A stretch of 64,000 bases of DNA from Bifidobacterium breve. Lineage in GTDB: Bacteria > Actinomycetota > Actinomycetes > Nanopelagicales > Nanopelagicaceae. How positions within the stretch are numbered: position 1 is the stretch's first letter; the number at the start of each line of letters is the position of its first letter. The stretch spans positions 124,001-188,000 of the forward strand of contig CAMAPO010000001.1 of NCBI GenBank assembly GCA_945860245.1. Reading direction: 5' to 3'. The notes below the pieces were generated by a model that did not search any database, was not told the DNA's origin, and saw nothing but the letters and a program-made list of their open reading frames with translations. A program made the position numbers and the translations under genes. Positions 38,357 to 47,369 of the stretch are shown piece by piece.

Positions 38357-39397
38357 CTAAAATGTTGTCGCATCAATTACGAAGCGATACTTAACGTCGC
38401 TAGCAACAGTGCGTTCATAGGCAACGTTGATGTAATCAGCTGTGATTACTTCGACATCGCTGACGATATTGTGCTTGCCGCAGAAGTTGAGCATCTCTTG
38501 CATCTCTGGAATTCCACCGATCATTGAGCCCGAAAGGGAACGTCGCGCTGGAAGGAGCGCGCCAACTTCCACCGCATATGGCTTGCCTGGTAGTCCAATT
38601 ACTACCAATGTGCCGTCAACGTTTAGCATCTCCAGATAAATATTGATATCCAATTCGGCGCTGACGGTATTTAGGATCAGATCAAAGTGTTTTCTATATT
38701 GCTTACTAAAATCAGCCTCTTTAGTAGATACGAAATGATGCGCGCCCATTGCTTTAGCATCTGCCTCCTTCGCTGGTGAGTGAGAGAAAACAGTTACTTC
38801 AGCGCCAAGTGCAACTGCAAATTTCACGCCCATATGTCCGAGTCCGCCCAGACCCATAACTGCAACTTGCTTTCCAGGTCCGATTTTCCAATGCTTGATC
38901 GGCGAATAGAGAGTTATTCCCGCGCAGAGAAGCGGCGCGACTCCATCGAGTGGCAAATTATCTGGAATTGAAACTGCATAATCTTCATTTATAACCATGA
39001 CATTTGAGTAGCCGCCCATTGCCGGAGTCTTACCATCACGCTCTAGCTGATTATATGTACCAGTCATTCCTTCAATGCAGTACTGCTGCAATCCTTTTAA
39101 GCAAGGGGGACAATTACGGCAAGAATCAACGAAGACTCCGACGCCGATACGGTCACCAACTTTAAACTTACTTACTGAGGGCCCAACGTGTGTAACAAGT
39201 CCGGCGATTTCGTGGCCTGGGACCATTGGAAAGATCGCAGGTCCCCATTCTTCCCACACCTGGTGGATATCCGAATGACAAATGCCAGAGTATTTAATGT
39301 GTAGGGCGATATCGTTTGCGCCAAGTTCGCGACGATCAAACTCCCAAGGCTTTAGCTCTGCCTTAGCTTCCATTGCTGCATATCCACGAACCTTCAT
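38357..39397 (-). CDS. Zinc-dependent alcohol dehydrogenase (CAD/YahK type)
   Basis: 346-residue medium-chain dehydrogenase/reductase. Catalytic zinc ligands are in GICHSDIH and PGHEIAG and the later Cys of LLCAGIT; the structural zinc site is CRNCPPCLKGLQQYC. NAD(P) binds at GLGGLGHMG. The cinnamyl-alcohol-dehydrogenase subgroup commonly reduces aldehydes with NADPH; the true substrate is unknown. Its start overlaps the tdk stop by 4 bp, so both are probably on one transcript. Confidence 0.88.
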   Translation of the reverse strand: MKVRGYAAMEAKAELKPWEFDRRELGANDIALHIKYSGICHSDIHQVWEEWGPAIFPMVPGHEIAGLVTHVGPSVSKFKVGDRIGVGVFVDSCRNCPPCLKGLQQYCIEGMTGTYNQLERDGKTPAMGGYSNVMVINEDYAVSIPDNLPLDGVAPLLCAGITLYSPIKHWKIGPGKQVAVMGLGGLGHMGVKFAVALGAEVTVFSHSPAKEADAKAMGAHHFVSTKEADFSKQYRKHFDLILNTVSAELDINIYLEMLNVDGTLVVIGLPGKPYAVEVGALLPARRSLSGSMIGGIPEMQEMLNFCGKHNIVSDVEVITADYINVAYERTVASDVKYRFVIDATTF

Positions 39398-40122
39398 TTT
39401 CTATCTCCCTTAGTACTTTTATCCTTTGGCATATTGTTTTCTGGCATATTCTCTTTTAGAAGGTCATCTTCTTGGTTAAATGGTAAAGACATTGGCGAGG
39501 TATGTCCTGCGCGTGATGCACGCGCGGTGACCTGGCGCATATGGTGTCGGCGGCAAAGAACTTCGTAAGCGATTTCTGATCCGGGTGCTACATCGCCAAC
39601 TACAACTTGCTCGCCTTCGGTCACCATTACACCCCCAAGTGTTCGAGCGTTGTGGGTGGCACGAGAACCACACCAGCAGAGCGCTTCGACCTGCAGGGCA
39701 TTTACGCGATCGGCTAACTCCACTAAACGTGCAGAACCGGGAAAGAGTTTGGTACGAAAGTCGGCGAGTATTCCAAAGGCAAAAACATCGATACCTAATC
39801 CATCAACGATCTTGGCCAAACCTTCGATCTGGATTGGTTGATAGAATTGAGCTTCATCGCAGATTATGTAATCAATGCGATCGCCTAAAGATAGCCGTTC
39901 TACTACTAACTGATGAATATCTAAATCCGAATCCACTTCTATGGCGCTACTTTGCAACCCTAAACGTGAAGAGATAATGCCACTGCCCGCTCGATCTTTG
40001 CTGGTAAAAATCAGCCCAGTTCGGCCACGACTCTTATGGTTGTGGGCGGTCTGTAAAGCTAGCGTTGATTTGCCGCTATCCATAGTTCCGCAGTAATAAA
40101 TTAATTCAGCCACAGGCGGCAT
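39394..40122 (-). CDS. tdk: Thymidine kinase (type II)
   Basis: Salvages thymidine to dTMP. 242 residues. Walker A GTMDSGKST, DEAQFYQ (Walker B-like with catalytic Glu), the lasso/zinc cysteines in CWCGSRATHNART and CRRHH. The core ends near 200; the remaining roughly 40 residues form a charged, low-complexity tail with a near-repeat (ENMPE-NNMPK). With the purine permease and apt it forms a loose nucleoside/base salvage group. Confidence 0.9.
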   Translation of the reverse strand: MPPVAELIYYCGTMDSGKSTLALQTAHNHKSRGRTGLIFTSKDRAGSGIISSRLGLQSSAIEVDSDLDIHQLVVERLSLGDRIDYIICDEAQFYQPIQIEGLAKIVDGLGIDVFAFGILADFRTKLFPGSARLVELADRVNALQVEALCWCGSRATHNARTLGGVMVTEGEQVVVGDVAPGSEIAYEVLCRRHHMRQVTARASRAGHTSPMSLPFNQEDDLLKENMPENNMPKDKSTKGDRK

Positions 40123-40158
40123 CCTGCCACTCTTCTGGATCCTGCGCAGTACACACGC

Positions 40159-40686
40159 TCATACGTGCGCCAGAGTGATGATCTCTATCTCAGGAAATCT
40201 TTCTTTAATCTTACTGCGGCCTTCTAAGAAATCAATTTCTAAAAGAACCAAAACTCTATCTACGACTGCGCCACATCCGCGCGCTAAAGCGATAGCTGCC
40301 AGAAGCGTTCCGCCAGTCGCTAAAACATCGTCGATGATCAGCACGCGCTGACCAGGCGTAAAGGCATCGACATGGACTTCTAATTTATCCTCGCCATATT
40401 CAAGGCCATATTTTTCGCCGTGCGTTTGATATGGCAACTTTCCACTCTTGCGAAATGGAACGAAACCTTTCTTGAGAGAACCGGCAAGCGCTGCCGCGAG
40501 TATGAATCCACGCGCTTCTATCCCGCCGATGATCTCCACATCGTGAAGTGATTTCGCCATTTCGGAGATAACGACAGAAAATGCAGCGGGATCTGCAAGA
40601 ACTGGAGTGATATCTTGAAAGATAATTCCGGCTTTGGGAAAGTCAGGGACCACGCGAATCAAATTGAGGGCTTCTGCGAATTCCAT
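40159..40686 (-). CDS. apt: Adenine phosphoribosyltransferase
   Basis: Converts adenine and PRPP to AMP. 175 residues. Family motifs in order: VVPDFPKAGIIFQDITP, GIEARGFILAAALA, and the PRPP loop VLIIDDVLATGGTLLA. In many Actinobacteria apt lies near relA and secDF; here its neighbours are tdk and a tRNA gene. No promoter motif could be fixed upstream. Confidence 0.95.
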   Translation of the reverse strand: MEFAEALNLIRVVPDFPKAGIIFQDITPVLADPAAFSVVISEMAKSLHDVEIIGGIEARGFILAAALAGSLKKGFVPFRKSGKLPYQTHGEKYGLEYGEDKLEVHVDAFTPGQRVLIIDDVLATGGTLLAAIALARGCGAVVDRVLVLLEIDFLEGRSKIKERFPEIEIITLAHV

Positions 40687-40713
40687 AACCCACCCATTCC
40701 ATCATGAAAATCG

Positions 40714-40797
40714 TGTCCGAGAGGGGACTTGAACCCCTAAGCCCTTGCGGGCACTAACACCTCAAGCTAGCGCGTCTGCCAATTCCGCCACCCGGAC
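40714..40797 (-). tRNA. tRNA-Leu (anticodon GAG)
   Basis: 84-nt class II tRNA. The acceptor arm GTCCGGG pairs with CTCGGAC (one G-U), discriminator A. The D-arm holds GGCGGAATTGGCAGACGC; the anticodon stem CTAGC/GTTAG encloses TTGAGGT, giving GAG at 34-36; a long variable arm (TGCCCGCAAGGGCTT) and the T-arm GGGGTTCAAGTCCCC follow. The 3' CCA is not encoded. It reads CUC and CUU. Confidence 0.95.
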
Positions 40798-40869
40798 GAG
40801 TGCGAGGACAACGGTATCAACGGTGAGGGCCCCGAAGCAAAGTGGCGATTCTATAAATCTGAGAGAAGG

Positions 40870-42246
40870 GTGGAAAGAGTGCCAGGAGGGGATAAATATC
40901 CAGATTTAGTAGAGAATATGGAGATGAGCACAGATGCAGGATTAGATCTACTTTCGGTAGAAGAAGATGCGATAAAAATTTGCCAAGAGTTGATTCGGAT
41001 TCCGAGTGTGAATTTTGGCGAAGGCAAGGGCGATGAAAGTGTTGCAGCTGCCTATGTTGTCAAATCTTTAGCAGAAGCCGGTATCGAAGCGAAGATTTAT
41101 GAAGGAGCGCCTAATCGCTGTAATGTTATTGCGCGAATAAAGGGGAGTGACTCATCTCGCCCAGGTTTGGTTGTGCACGGTCACATTGATGTTGTCCCGG
41201 CAAACGCTGATGATTGGTCAGTTGATCCCTTTAGTGGAGTTATTAAAGAGGGAATGATTTGGGGTCGTGGCGCGGTAGATATGAAGAATATGGATGCCAT
41301 GATTTTAGCGATTGTGCGTGGTTGGGCCAGACGCGGCTATAAGCCAAAACGCGACATAGTCTTAGCTTTCTTTGCTGATGAAGAAGCGGGAATGACTTTT
41401 GGCTCTCGTTACATGAGCGCCAACCATCCGGAAGTCTTTGCCGGTTGCACAGAAGCAATCTCTGAAGTTGGTGGCTTCTCAGTAACTCTCGCCGACGGGA
41501 AACGCCTTTACTTCGTGGAAGCAGCACAGAAAGGTATTCATTGGATGCGGCTAACTGCGCAAGGTCGCGCAGGTCACGGTTCTATGATGAATGATGAAAA
41601 TGCGATAACTGTTATGACGGAAGCGGTAGCTAAAATTGGCCGATTTCAATGGCCACAACGATATACGCAGACAGTGAAGGATCTCTTCCGTGAAGTCGCG
41701 CGTGTTACCGGACGAGAATATAACGAGAAAGATCTTCGCCCGTTATTGAAGGAGATCGGTTCAACTGCGCGCATGATCGGCGCAACTTTGCAGAACACCG
41801 CTAATCCAACGATGTTAGATGCGGGATATAAGGCAAATGTCATACCAGGATCAGCGAGTGCGGTAATCGATGGTCGTTTCCTCCCTGGCTATGAAGAAGA
41901 GTTGAACTCAACGATTCGCGCCATAATTGGCCCTGATATTGTGATTGAAACTATCTCGCACGATATTGCACTTGAAGTTGACTTCAATTCACCGTTAGTT
42001 GAAGCGATGAAGGCAGCGCTGTTAAGCCAAGACCCGGAAGGGATTCCAGTTCCATATTTGATGAGCGGTGGAACCGATAATAAAGCCCTTTCCGAATTAG
42101 GAATTGTTGGTTATGGATTCTCTCCCTTACGTCTACCTGCCGATTTAGATTTTATGTCACTATTCCACGGAGTCGACGAGCGCGTGCCAATAGAAGGGCT
42201 GAGATTCGGAGTGCGTGTACTCTCAGATTTTCTAGAGAACGCGTAA
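40870..42246 (+). CDS. M20 family metallopeptidase
   Basis: 458 residues. Dinuclear zinc motifs are complete: VVHGHIDVVP, GRGAVDMKNMDA, ADEEAGMTFGS, and the late FHGVDER histidine. A lid/dimerisation domain is inserted at about 215-345. Related proteins hydrolyse dipeptides or N-acyl amino acids; the exact substrate is not predictable. The start is unsure: GTG 40870, GTG 40879 and ATG 40918 or 40924 are in frame. GAAGGG 9 nt before 40879 slightly favours that one. Confidence 0.88.
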   Translation: MERVPGGDKYPDLVENMEMSTDAGLDLLSVEEDAIKICQELIRIPSVNFGEGKGDESVAAAYVVKSLAEAGIEAKIYEGAPNRCNVIARIKGSDSSRPGLVVHGHIDVVPANADDWSVDPFSGVIKEGMIWGRGAVDMKNMDAMILAIVRGWARRGYKPKRDIVLAFFADEEAGMTFGSRYMSANHPEVFAGCTEAISEVGGFSVTLADGKRLYFVEAAQKGIHWMRLTAQGRAGHGSMMNDENAITVMTEAVAKIGRFQWPQRYTQTVKDLFREVARVTGREYNEKDLRPLLKEIGSTARMIGATLQNTANPTMLDAGYKANVIPGSASAVIDGRFLPGYEEELNSTIRAIIGPDIVIETISHDIALEVDFNSPLVEAMKAALLSQDPEGIPVPYLMSGGTDNKALSELGIVGYGFSPLRLPADLDFMSLFHGVDERVPIEGLRFGVRVLSDFLENA

Positions 42247-42253
42247 TCTGGAT

Positions 42254-43198
42254 TTAGCCAGAGATTTCATCGAGGGCTTTACGCACAACTTCTGGAAGTG
42301 CAATCTCTTCACTAAGTAAAATTCCGCGCATTTGCGCACCGGTACGCGCTCCAACTACCGCAGATGTTACGCCGGGAAAATCCCTAACCCAGGCTAAAGC
42401 AACTTCTAGTGGAGAGTAGCCCAGCCCCTGTGCGGCAACGCTAACTGCCTCGACGATCCTGCGCGATCTCTCATTTAAATAGGGTTCCATAAATGGTGCG
42501 AAATGTGGCGTTGCAGCGCGAGAGTCTGCTGGTATGCCGTTTCGGTATTTGCCAGTCAGCGCGCCTCGTCCGAGAGGAGACCAAGCGATAAAACCACGAT
42601 GCAAATTAATTGCACAGTTAAGTACATCTTCTTCAACATTTCTAGCAAGTAGAGAGAACTCATTCTGCATGGAGATGATCGGCGCTTTAGCAGAATTTGC
42701 TTCCTGCAGAGAAATGGCGCGGGAGCTCTGCCATCCATTGAAATTTGAAATCCCAACATAGCGAGCGCGACCACTGGTGTAGGCCCAATCTAGAGCGGAG
42801 AGTGAATCTTCGAGTGGTACTTTCTCATCCCAAATCTGCACCTGCCACAAATCAACGTGATCTGTTCCTAATCGCGCTAACGATTGATCAAGTGCGGACA
42901 TCAGCGCTGGGCGTGATGCATCGCTCTGAAGAGCGCCGCTTTCGTAGGAAAATCCAGCCTTCGTTGATATGACTACATCCTCACGGCGAAAGAGAGTTCC
43001 GATAAGGCCGCCGATAACTCTTTCAGAATCACCGTTACCGTACTGGCTCGCCGAATCTAAAAAATTGCCGCCCGCTTCAATATATGCGCGCGCTTGATCT
43101 GCTGCTTCATGAGTGTCGGTATCACGACCCCAAGTCATGGTGCCAAGGCCTAAGCGCGAGATTTCCAGCCCTGAGTTGCCTACCATTCGCATTTCCAT
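42254..43198 (-). CDS. Aldo/keto reductase with His-to-Gln change
   Basis: 314-residue TIM-barrel oxidoreductase using NADPH. Catalytic Asp48, Tyr53 (SASQYGNG) and Lys80 (STKAG) are present, but the fourth residue, normally His in the LWQVH-type motif, is Gln121 (LWQVQIW). The C-terminal VVGARTGAQM segment binds the 2'-phosphate of NADPH in relatives. Substrate unknown. Divergent from the phosphomutase gene. Confidence 0.88.
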   Translation of the reverse strand: MEMRMVGNSGLEISRLGLGTMTWGRDTDTHEAADQARAYIEAGGNFLDSASQYGNGDSERVIGGLIGTLFRREDVVISTKAGFSYESGALQSDASRPALMSALDQSLARLGTDHVDLWQVQIWDEKVPLEDSLSALDWAYTSGRARYVGISNFNGWQSSRAISLQEANSAKAPIISMQNEFSLLARNVEEDVLNCAINLHRGFIAWSPLGRGALTGKYRNGIPADSRAATPHFAPFMEPYLNERSRRIVEAVSVAAQGLGYSPLEVALAWVRDFPGVTSAVVGARTGAQMRGILLSEEIALPEVVRKALDEISG

Positions 43199-43204
43199 GG
43201 CGCG

Positions 43205-43210
43205 ACCCTA
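43205..43210 (-). promoter_or_regulatory. Probable -10 element of the aldo/keto reductase gene (leaderless)
   Basis: Minus-strand TAGGGT ends 6 nt before the ATG at 43198. Confidence 0.45.
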
Positions 43211-43235
43211 GCAAGACGAGAGGTTAAATTACGGA

Positions 43236-43241
43236 TAACCT
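43236..43241 (+). promoter_or_regulatory. Probable -10 element of the phosphomutase-DUF3090 operon (leaderless)
   Basis: TAACCT ends 6 nt before the ATG at 43248, within the 49-bp divergent gap. Confidence 0.5.
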
Positions 43242-43247
43242 TCCAAC

Positions 43248-43934
43248 ATGACACGGATACTTCTAATACGTCATGCCCACTCTGTTGCAAATGAACGCGG
43301 CATTCTTGCTGGTCGAACTGATGGGGTTTATCTGACCAGTAAAGGTGAAGCTCAAGCTGCAGAACTCGCTAAACGTTTATCTGGAAGCAAGATTTCGAAG
43401 GTACATATAAGCCCGCTAGAGCGCTGTCATTTAACTATTAACCCACTTTTAAAATCTATTCCTGTGAAAGAAAGACCAAAAATTCAGATCAATGAAGATC
43501 TTTCGGAAGTTGATTACGGAAAGTGGACCGGCAAGAAATTAACGTCTCTCTATCGCGAAAAGCTTTGGAAAATAGTGCAAAGTCGACCTAGTGCCATGTA
43601 TTTTCCGGAAGGTGAAGGCTTGGCGCAGATGCAAGTTCGCGCGATGCGCGCTGTACACGCCGCTGCGGCCGAGGGTGGTCTTCAGATTATCGTGAGCCAC
43701 GGAGATGTGATTAAGAGCGTGGTTGCAGCGGTCTTAGGAACTCACTTGGATAATTTTCAGAAGATTGTTATCGATCCCGCTTCGATTACTGTTCTAGACT
43801 ATGACGGAAGTGATTTTCGGATCTTGACTTTAAATAACACCGCAACTCCAATTGTAGATTTCGCTAAGGCGTCTAGCGCTAAGCGCGTAACCAGAGCGCT
43901 ACTTGGTGGCGGAGCGGGAAAGAAAAGTAAGTAA
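43248..43934 (+). CDS. Histidine phosphatase-family protein (MSMEG_4193-type)
   Basis: 228 residues. LIRHAHSVANERG holds the phospho-accepting histidine, SPLERCHLT an arginine pocket, and IVSHGDVIKS the second catalytic histidine. This is the actinobacterial putative phosphomutase family that precedes DUF3090 and SCO1664-like genes. The physiological substrate is unknown. The C-terminus is basic. The stop overlaps the next ATG by one base (TAATG). Confidence 0.88.
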   Translation: MTRILLIRHAHSVANERGILAGRTDGVYLTSKGEAQAAELAKRLSGSKISKVHISPLERCHLTINPLLKSIPVKERPKIQINEDLSEVDYGKWTGKKLTSLYREKLWKIVQSRPSAMYFPEGEGLAQMQVRAMRAVHAAAAEGGLQIIVSHGDVIKSVVAAVLGTHLDNFQKIVIDPASITVLDYDGSDFRILTLNNTATPIVDFAKASSAKRVTRALLGGGAGKKSK

Positions 43935-44482
43935 TGTCGCCACGCATCTTTCTCTTTGATCCAGTCGAGCGATTCGTGGTCGGTACAGTGGGAATACCAG
44001 GGGAGCGAACCTTCTTCATCCAGGCAAGGACTGGAACAAGACTGGTTTCAGTAGCTTTAGAAAAGGCGCAAGTTGCTGCAATCGCAGATCGCATCCTCCA
44101 GATTTTGCGAGAAATCCGGATAAGCGAACCATTAGCCATCTTTGAAAGGGTTTCCTACGATGATCAGCCGCTAGAGACTCCCATAGATGAAGAGTTTCGG
44201 GTGGGAGTAATTGGTTTGGCCTATCTTGCTGATCGTCGCCTTATCGAAATAGATCTGCAGGCGATCACTGAGTCAGAGAGCACCGAAGATGAGATGTTGG
44301 AGATTGACACCTCTTCTGATCAGGAGATCCTGCGGGTCTTAATGACTTTGGGTTACTCCGAAAGTTTTGCGAAGCGATCAAATGCTGTCGTTGCTGCCGG
44401 ACGCGCTCCCTGCCCCTTCTGTGGCGGCCCAATCGATCCAAGTGGACATCTCTGTCCACGTGCAAATGGATATCGCAGATGA
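43934..44482 (+). CDS. DUF3090 family protein
   Basis: 182 residues. RIFLFDPVERFVVGTVG at the N-terminus and the cysteine-containing tail CPFCGGPIDPSGHLCPR (three cysteines, zinc-ribbon-like) match DUF3090, an actinobacteria-specific family of unknown function. Always found with the preceding phosphatase and the following SCO1664-like protein, which suggests a joint pathway near mycothiol synthesis. ATGA overlap with the next gene. Confidence 0.88.
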   Translation: MSPRIFLFDPVERFVVGTVGIPGERTFFIQARTGTRLVSVALEKAQVAAIADRILQILREIRISEPLAIFERVSYDDQPLETPIDEEFRVGVIGLAYLADRRLIEIDLQAITESESTEDEMLEIDTSSDQEILRVLMTLGYSESFAKRSNAVVAAGRAPCPFCGGPIDPSGHLCPRANGYRR

Positions 44483-45225
44483 GCGAGACCAATATTGACC
44501 CCGCACAGATTGAGAGAGATTTAGTTGATTTAAATAATGGTGTTTTAACAGTTACGGGTCGATTGGTAGATGCATCAAATGCGACGCTATATGCGATGTG
44601 TAGCGTTAAGAGTTCTACCAAAGATCGTGAATTTCCCTGCATTTATAAACCTATTGCGGGGGAGCGTCCGCTTTGGGATTTCCCAGATGGTTCACTGGCT
44701 AATCGTGAGTATCTGACTTTTCTAGTCAGCCATTGGCTGGAACTTCATTTAGTACCACCAACGATTTTGCGTGATGGACCATACGGAACGGGGATGGTTC
44801 AAAAATGGATCGATATAGATCCCGAAGTTGATCTAATGGAATTTTATCAATGTGGCGATCCTAAATTAAGGCTTCTAGCTCTGCTGGATATAATTATCAA
44901 TAACACAGATCGTAAGATTGGACATTTAATTCCGATTGCAGGAGGTCATCTTTACGGATGTGACCACGGGGTTACTTTCCATGTGGATGACAAATTGCGT
45001 ACCGTCTTATGGCAATGGGCTGGGTTGGGATTTTCTGAAGAAGAAAAGGCGTTGTTGCTGCAAGCCCGTGAGCTCTTTAGTGTGACAAAGTGTGAAATTA
45101 TCGCTGGCTTAATAGAAGAAGAAGAGATCGCCGCAACGATCGCGCGTATTGATCGCGCGATAATTGAGGAGGCTTTTCCTCTTCCTAATCCCGATTGGCC
45201 CGCGGTCCCATGGCCGCCGTTCTAG
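44479..45225 (+). CDS. SCO1664 family protein (kinase-like fold)
   Basis: 248 residues. CIYKPIAGERPLWDFPDGSL resembles the phosphate-binding part of PI3/4-kinase-like folds, and LLDIIINNTDRKIGHLI with CDHGVTFH resembles a catalytic loop with acidic residues. The family is conserved in Actinobacteria and its function is not established. It overlaps DUF3090 by 4 bp and ends 9 bp before mshC. Confidence 0.85.
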   Translation: MSETNIDPAQIERDLVDLNNGVLTVTGRLVDASNATLYAMCSVKSSTKDREFPCIYKPIAGERPLWDFPDGSLANREYLTFLVSHWLELHLVPPTILRDGPYGTGMVQKWIDIDPEVDLMEFYQCGDPKLRLLALLDIIINNTDRKIGHLIPIAGGHLYGCDHGVTFHVDDKLRTVLWQWAGLGFSEEEKALLLQARELFSVTKCEIIAGLIEEEEIAATIARIDRAIIEEAFPLPNPDWPAVPWPPF

Positions 45226-45228
45226 GAT
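45223..45228 (+). promoter_or_regulatory. Probable -10 element of mshC
   Basis: TAGGAT starts at the stop codon of the SCO1664-like gene and ends 6 nt before the ATG at 45235. GAGG in the spacer could instead be a weak ribosome site. Confidence 0.4.
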
Positions 45229-45234
45229 GAGGCT

Positions 45235-46476
45235 ATGAACTCCTGGGCGCAAGTTGCGATCCCCCCTGTTGCCATCAGATTTTCATTTCCGGAGTTAAAC
45301 CTCTTTGATACCGCCTTGAAATCTGTACACACAATTGCGAAAAAAGATAAGTATCGAATCTATGTATGTGGGATTACTCCTTATGATGCAACTCATTTGG
45401 GTCATGCCAATACCTATCTCGCATTTGATCTAATCAATAGATACTTAAAAGCCATGGGGAGCGAAGTGCTCTTTGTGCAAAATATTACCGATATTGATGA
45501 TCCGCTTCTGGAACGAGCCAATCGTGATGGTATTGATTGGCGTGATTTAGCCACTTCACAAATCGATCTTTTCCGTTCAGATATGGTGGCGCTACATATT
45601 CTTCCACCAGATCATTACATCGGCGCAGTTGAAGCAATGCCACTTGTAATTGATGCCATAACATCTCTAGAAAGTGCGGGCACGGTCTATCAAGTCAAAA
45701 GCGATTATTACTTCAAAGTACGCAGTGATAGCGATTTTGGTAGACGTTCACACCTTTCTGAGAGTCAGATGTTAGAAATTTTTAGTCAACGTGGGGGAGA
45801 TCCACAACGTGAAGGTAAGCAGGATCCGCTAGATGCCCTGCTTTGGTTAGCCCAACGTCCTAATGAGCCTGGATGGGAGAGTCGTTACGGAGTCGGCAGA
45901 CCTGGATGGCATATCGAATGCTGCGCAATTGCGCTGGGTTATTTAGATATCGATCCTCGCGACAATACTTCTATTGATATTCAAGGTGGCGGAAGCGATT
46001 TGATTTTTCCGCATCACGAGATGTCGGCTGCACAAGGTAAGGCGATCAACGGCAAGGAGTTCGCTGCTAGTTATATCCACGCCGGAATGATCGGGTTAGA
46101 TGGTGAAAAGATGAGTAAGTCAAAAGGAAACTTAGTCTTTGTTTCAAAGCTACTGCACGAAGGCGTTGACCCGATGGCTATTCGAATCGCACTTATGTCG
46201 CACCATTATCGCCAAGACCATATGTGGCAAGAAAGTGATTTAACAGCTGCGCAGGAATTTTTAAGTAACTTGCAGATCGCGCTGTCTCGGATGGAGGTAG
46301 CCCCTACCGATGGAGTTATAGATCAGATCATTTCCGCGCTCTCACAGGATATTGATACCCCACGCGCATTAAAATCAATTCAGAGTTGGATTATTGAGAC
46401 CAATAAAGGTGGTAGCGGTGGTAAACCAGGTGAGTTAAGTCGCGCGATAGATGCACTCCTTGGAATTGCGATCTAA
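45235..46476 (+). CDS. mshC: Cysteine--1-D-myo-inosityl 2-amino-2-deoxy-alpha-D-glucopyranoside ligase
   Basis: Joins cysteine to GlcN-inositol in mycothiol synthesis; related to cysteinyl-tRNA synthetase. 413 residues, the MshC length. Zinc ligand and HIGH-like region in CGITPYDATHLGHA, zinc Cys in HIECCAIA, KMSKS motif as GEKMSKSKG. It lacks the tRNA-binding extension of CysRS. The gene shows that this organism uses mycothiol, a thiol restricted to Actinobacteria. Convergent with the PAC2 gene, overlapping by 4 bp. Confidence 0.93.
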   Translation: MNSWAQVAIPPVAIRFSFPELNLFDTALKSVHTIAKKDKYRIYVCGITPYDATHLGHANTYLAFDLINRYLKAMGSEVLFVQNITDIDDPLLERANRDGIDWRDLATSQIDLFRSDMVALHILPPDHYIGAVEAMPLVIDAITSLESAGTVYQVKSDYYFKVRSDSDFGRRSHLSESQMLEIFSQRGGDPQREGKQDPLDALLWLAQRPNEPGWESRYGVGRPGWHIECCAIALGYLDIDPRDNTSIDIQGGGSDLIFPHHEMSAAQGKAINGKEFAASYIHAGMIGLDGEKMSKSKGNLVFVSKLLHEGVDPMAIRIALMSHHYRQDHMWQESDLTAAQEFLSNLQIALSRMEVAPTDGVIDQIISALSQDIDTPRALKSIQSWIIETNKGGSGGKPGELSRAIDALLGIAI

Positions 46477-47354
46477 TTCCCACTTTGACGGCGTAGAAAA
46501 CGTTCCAACTCACGCGCTAATTCTTCCCCCGAAACATCTGATAAAAGCGCGGAGTCTTTACTCTCCTCCAGCGATTTAACATACTCTGCCACATCGCTAT
46601 CTTCGCGGGCGAGTTCATCGACTTCAGATTCCCATTCCAGCGACTCTGCATGGAGCTCACCTTGTGGAAGTGATATCTCCAGGAAATCTTCTAATGCGTT
46701 TATGAGAGCTAACGTCGCTTTTGGGCTTGGAGAGTTGCTGGCGTAGTGAGGAATTGCCGCCCAAAGTGAGATCGCATCAATGCCGCGACGGATGCAGGCA
46801 TCAGCAATTACTCCGAGAATTCCGGTAGGGCCTTCATACTTGCTCACTTCAACGCCAAGCCTTTTTGCAAGATCGGGGTGCGCACCGCTGCCGGTTACGG
46901 TTATAGGTCGAGAGTGAGGTGCATCGGCGAGCATTGATCCAAGAGTTATGATCATTTGCACCTCTAAATCATCGGCTAAATCGAGCAGATTGTGCGTAAA
47001 AGTCTTCCATTTCATGGAAGGCTCGACTCCGCGAACAACAATGAAGTCAAAGTCATAATTCGGTGTTGGTAATCCAAATACTTGCGTTCCTGGCCATGTA
47101 AGTGAACGAATTTCGGATTCATCTACTTCAACTAGTGGGCGATTTACTTGAAAGTCGTAGAACTCTTCAGGATCTATATCAGCGATTAGTTCGGGTACAA
47201 CACCAACTTCATCACTAATTACGTGCTCGGTACCAGTCCAAGAAGCAAGGATGTGCGATGTGGCGCTAGTCGCCGCTTCAGCGGCATCGTTCCATCCTGA
47301 AAATGCGATTATCATCACTGGATTTCGAAGAGCTGGAATTTTATGAATCTCCAC
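46473..47354 (-). CDS. PAC2 family protein
   Basis: 293 residues. MIIAFSGWNDAAEAATSA, YDFQVNRPLVE, ITLGSMLADAPHSRP and SLWAAIPHY match the PAC2 family, named after eukaryotic proteasome assembly chaperone 2. Bacterial members have no proven role. The C-terminus is acidic. GTG start, with TAAGGT 6 nt upstream. It shares a 28-bp divergent gap with metH, as in other Actinobacteria. Confidence 0.85.
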   Translation of the reverse strand: MEIHKIPALRNPVMIIAFSGWNDAAEAATSATSHILASWTGTEHVISDEVGVVPELIADIDPEEFYDFQVNRPLVEVDESEIRSLTWPGTQVFGLPTPNYDFDFIVVRGVEPSMKWKTFTHNLLDLADDLEVQMIITLGSMLADAPHSRPITVTGSGAHPDLAKRLGVEVSKYEGPTGILGVIADACIRRGIDAISLWAAIPHYASNSPSPKATLALINALEDFLEISLPQGELHAESLEWESEVDELAREDSDVAEYVKSLEESKDSALLSDVSGEELARELERFLRRQSGN

Positions 47355-47360
47355 ATCGCC

Positions 47361-47366
47361 ACCTTA
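47361..47366 (-). promoter_or_regulatory. Probable -10 element of the PAC2 gene (leaderless)
   Basis: Minus-strand TAAGGT ends 6 nt before the GTG at 47354. Confidence 0.5.
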
Positions 47367-47369
47367 CGG

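Noticed and set aside
40798-40840. Promoter for tRNA-Leu (TTGCTT, 18 nt, TACCGT on the minus strand)
   Set aside because: Spacing is plausible, but neither hexamer is close to consensus, so it was not listed as a feature.
40852-40857. TATAAA as -10 of the M20 peptidase gene
   Set aside because: It ends 12 nt before the first possible GTG and no -35 is visible; the gene start itself is unsettled.
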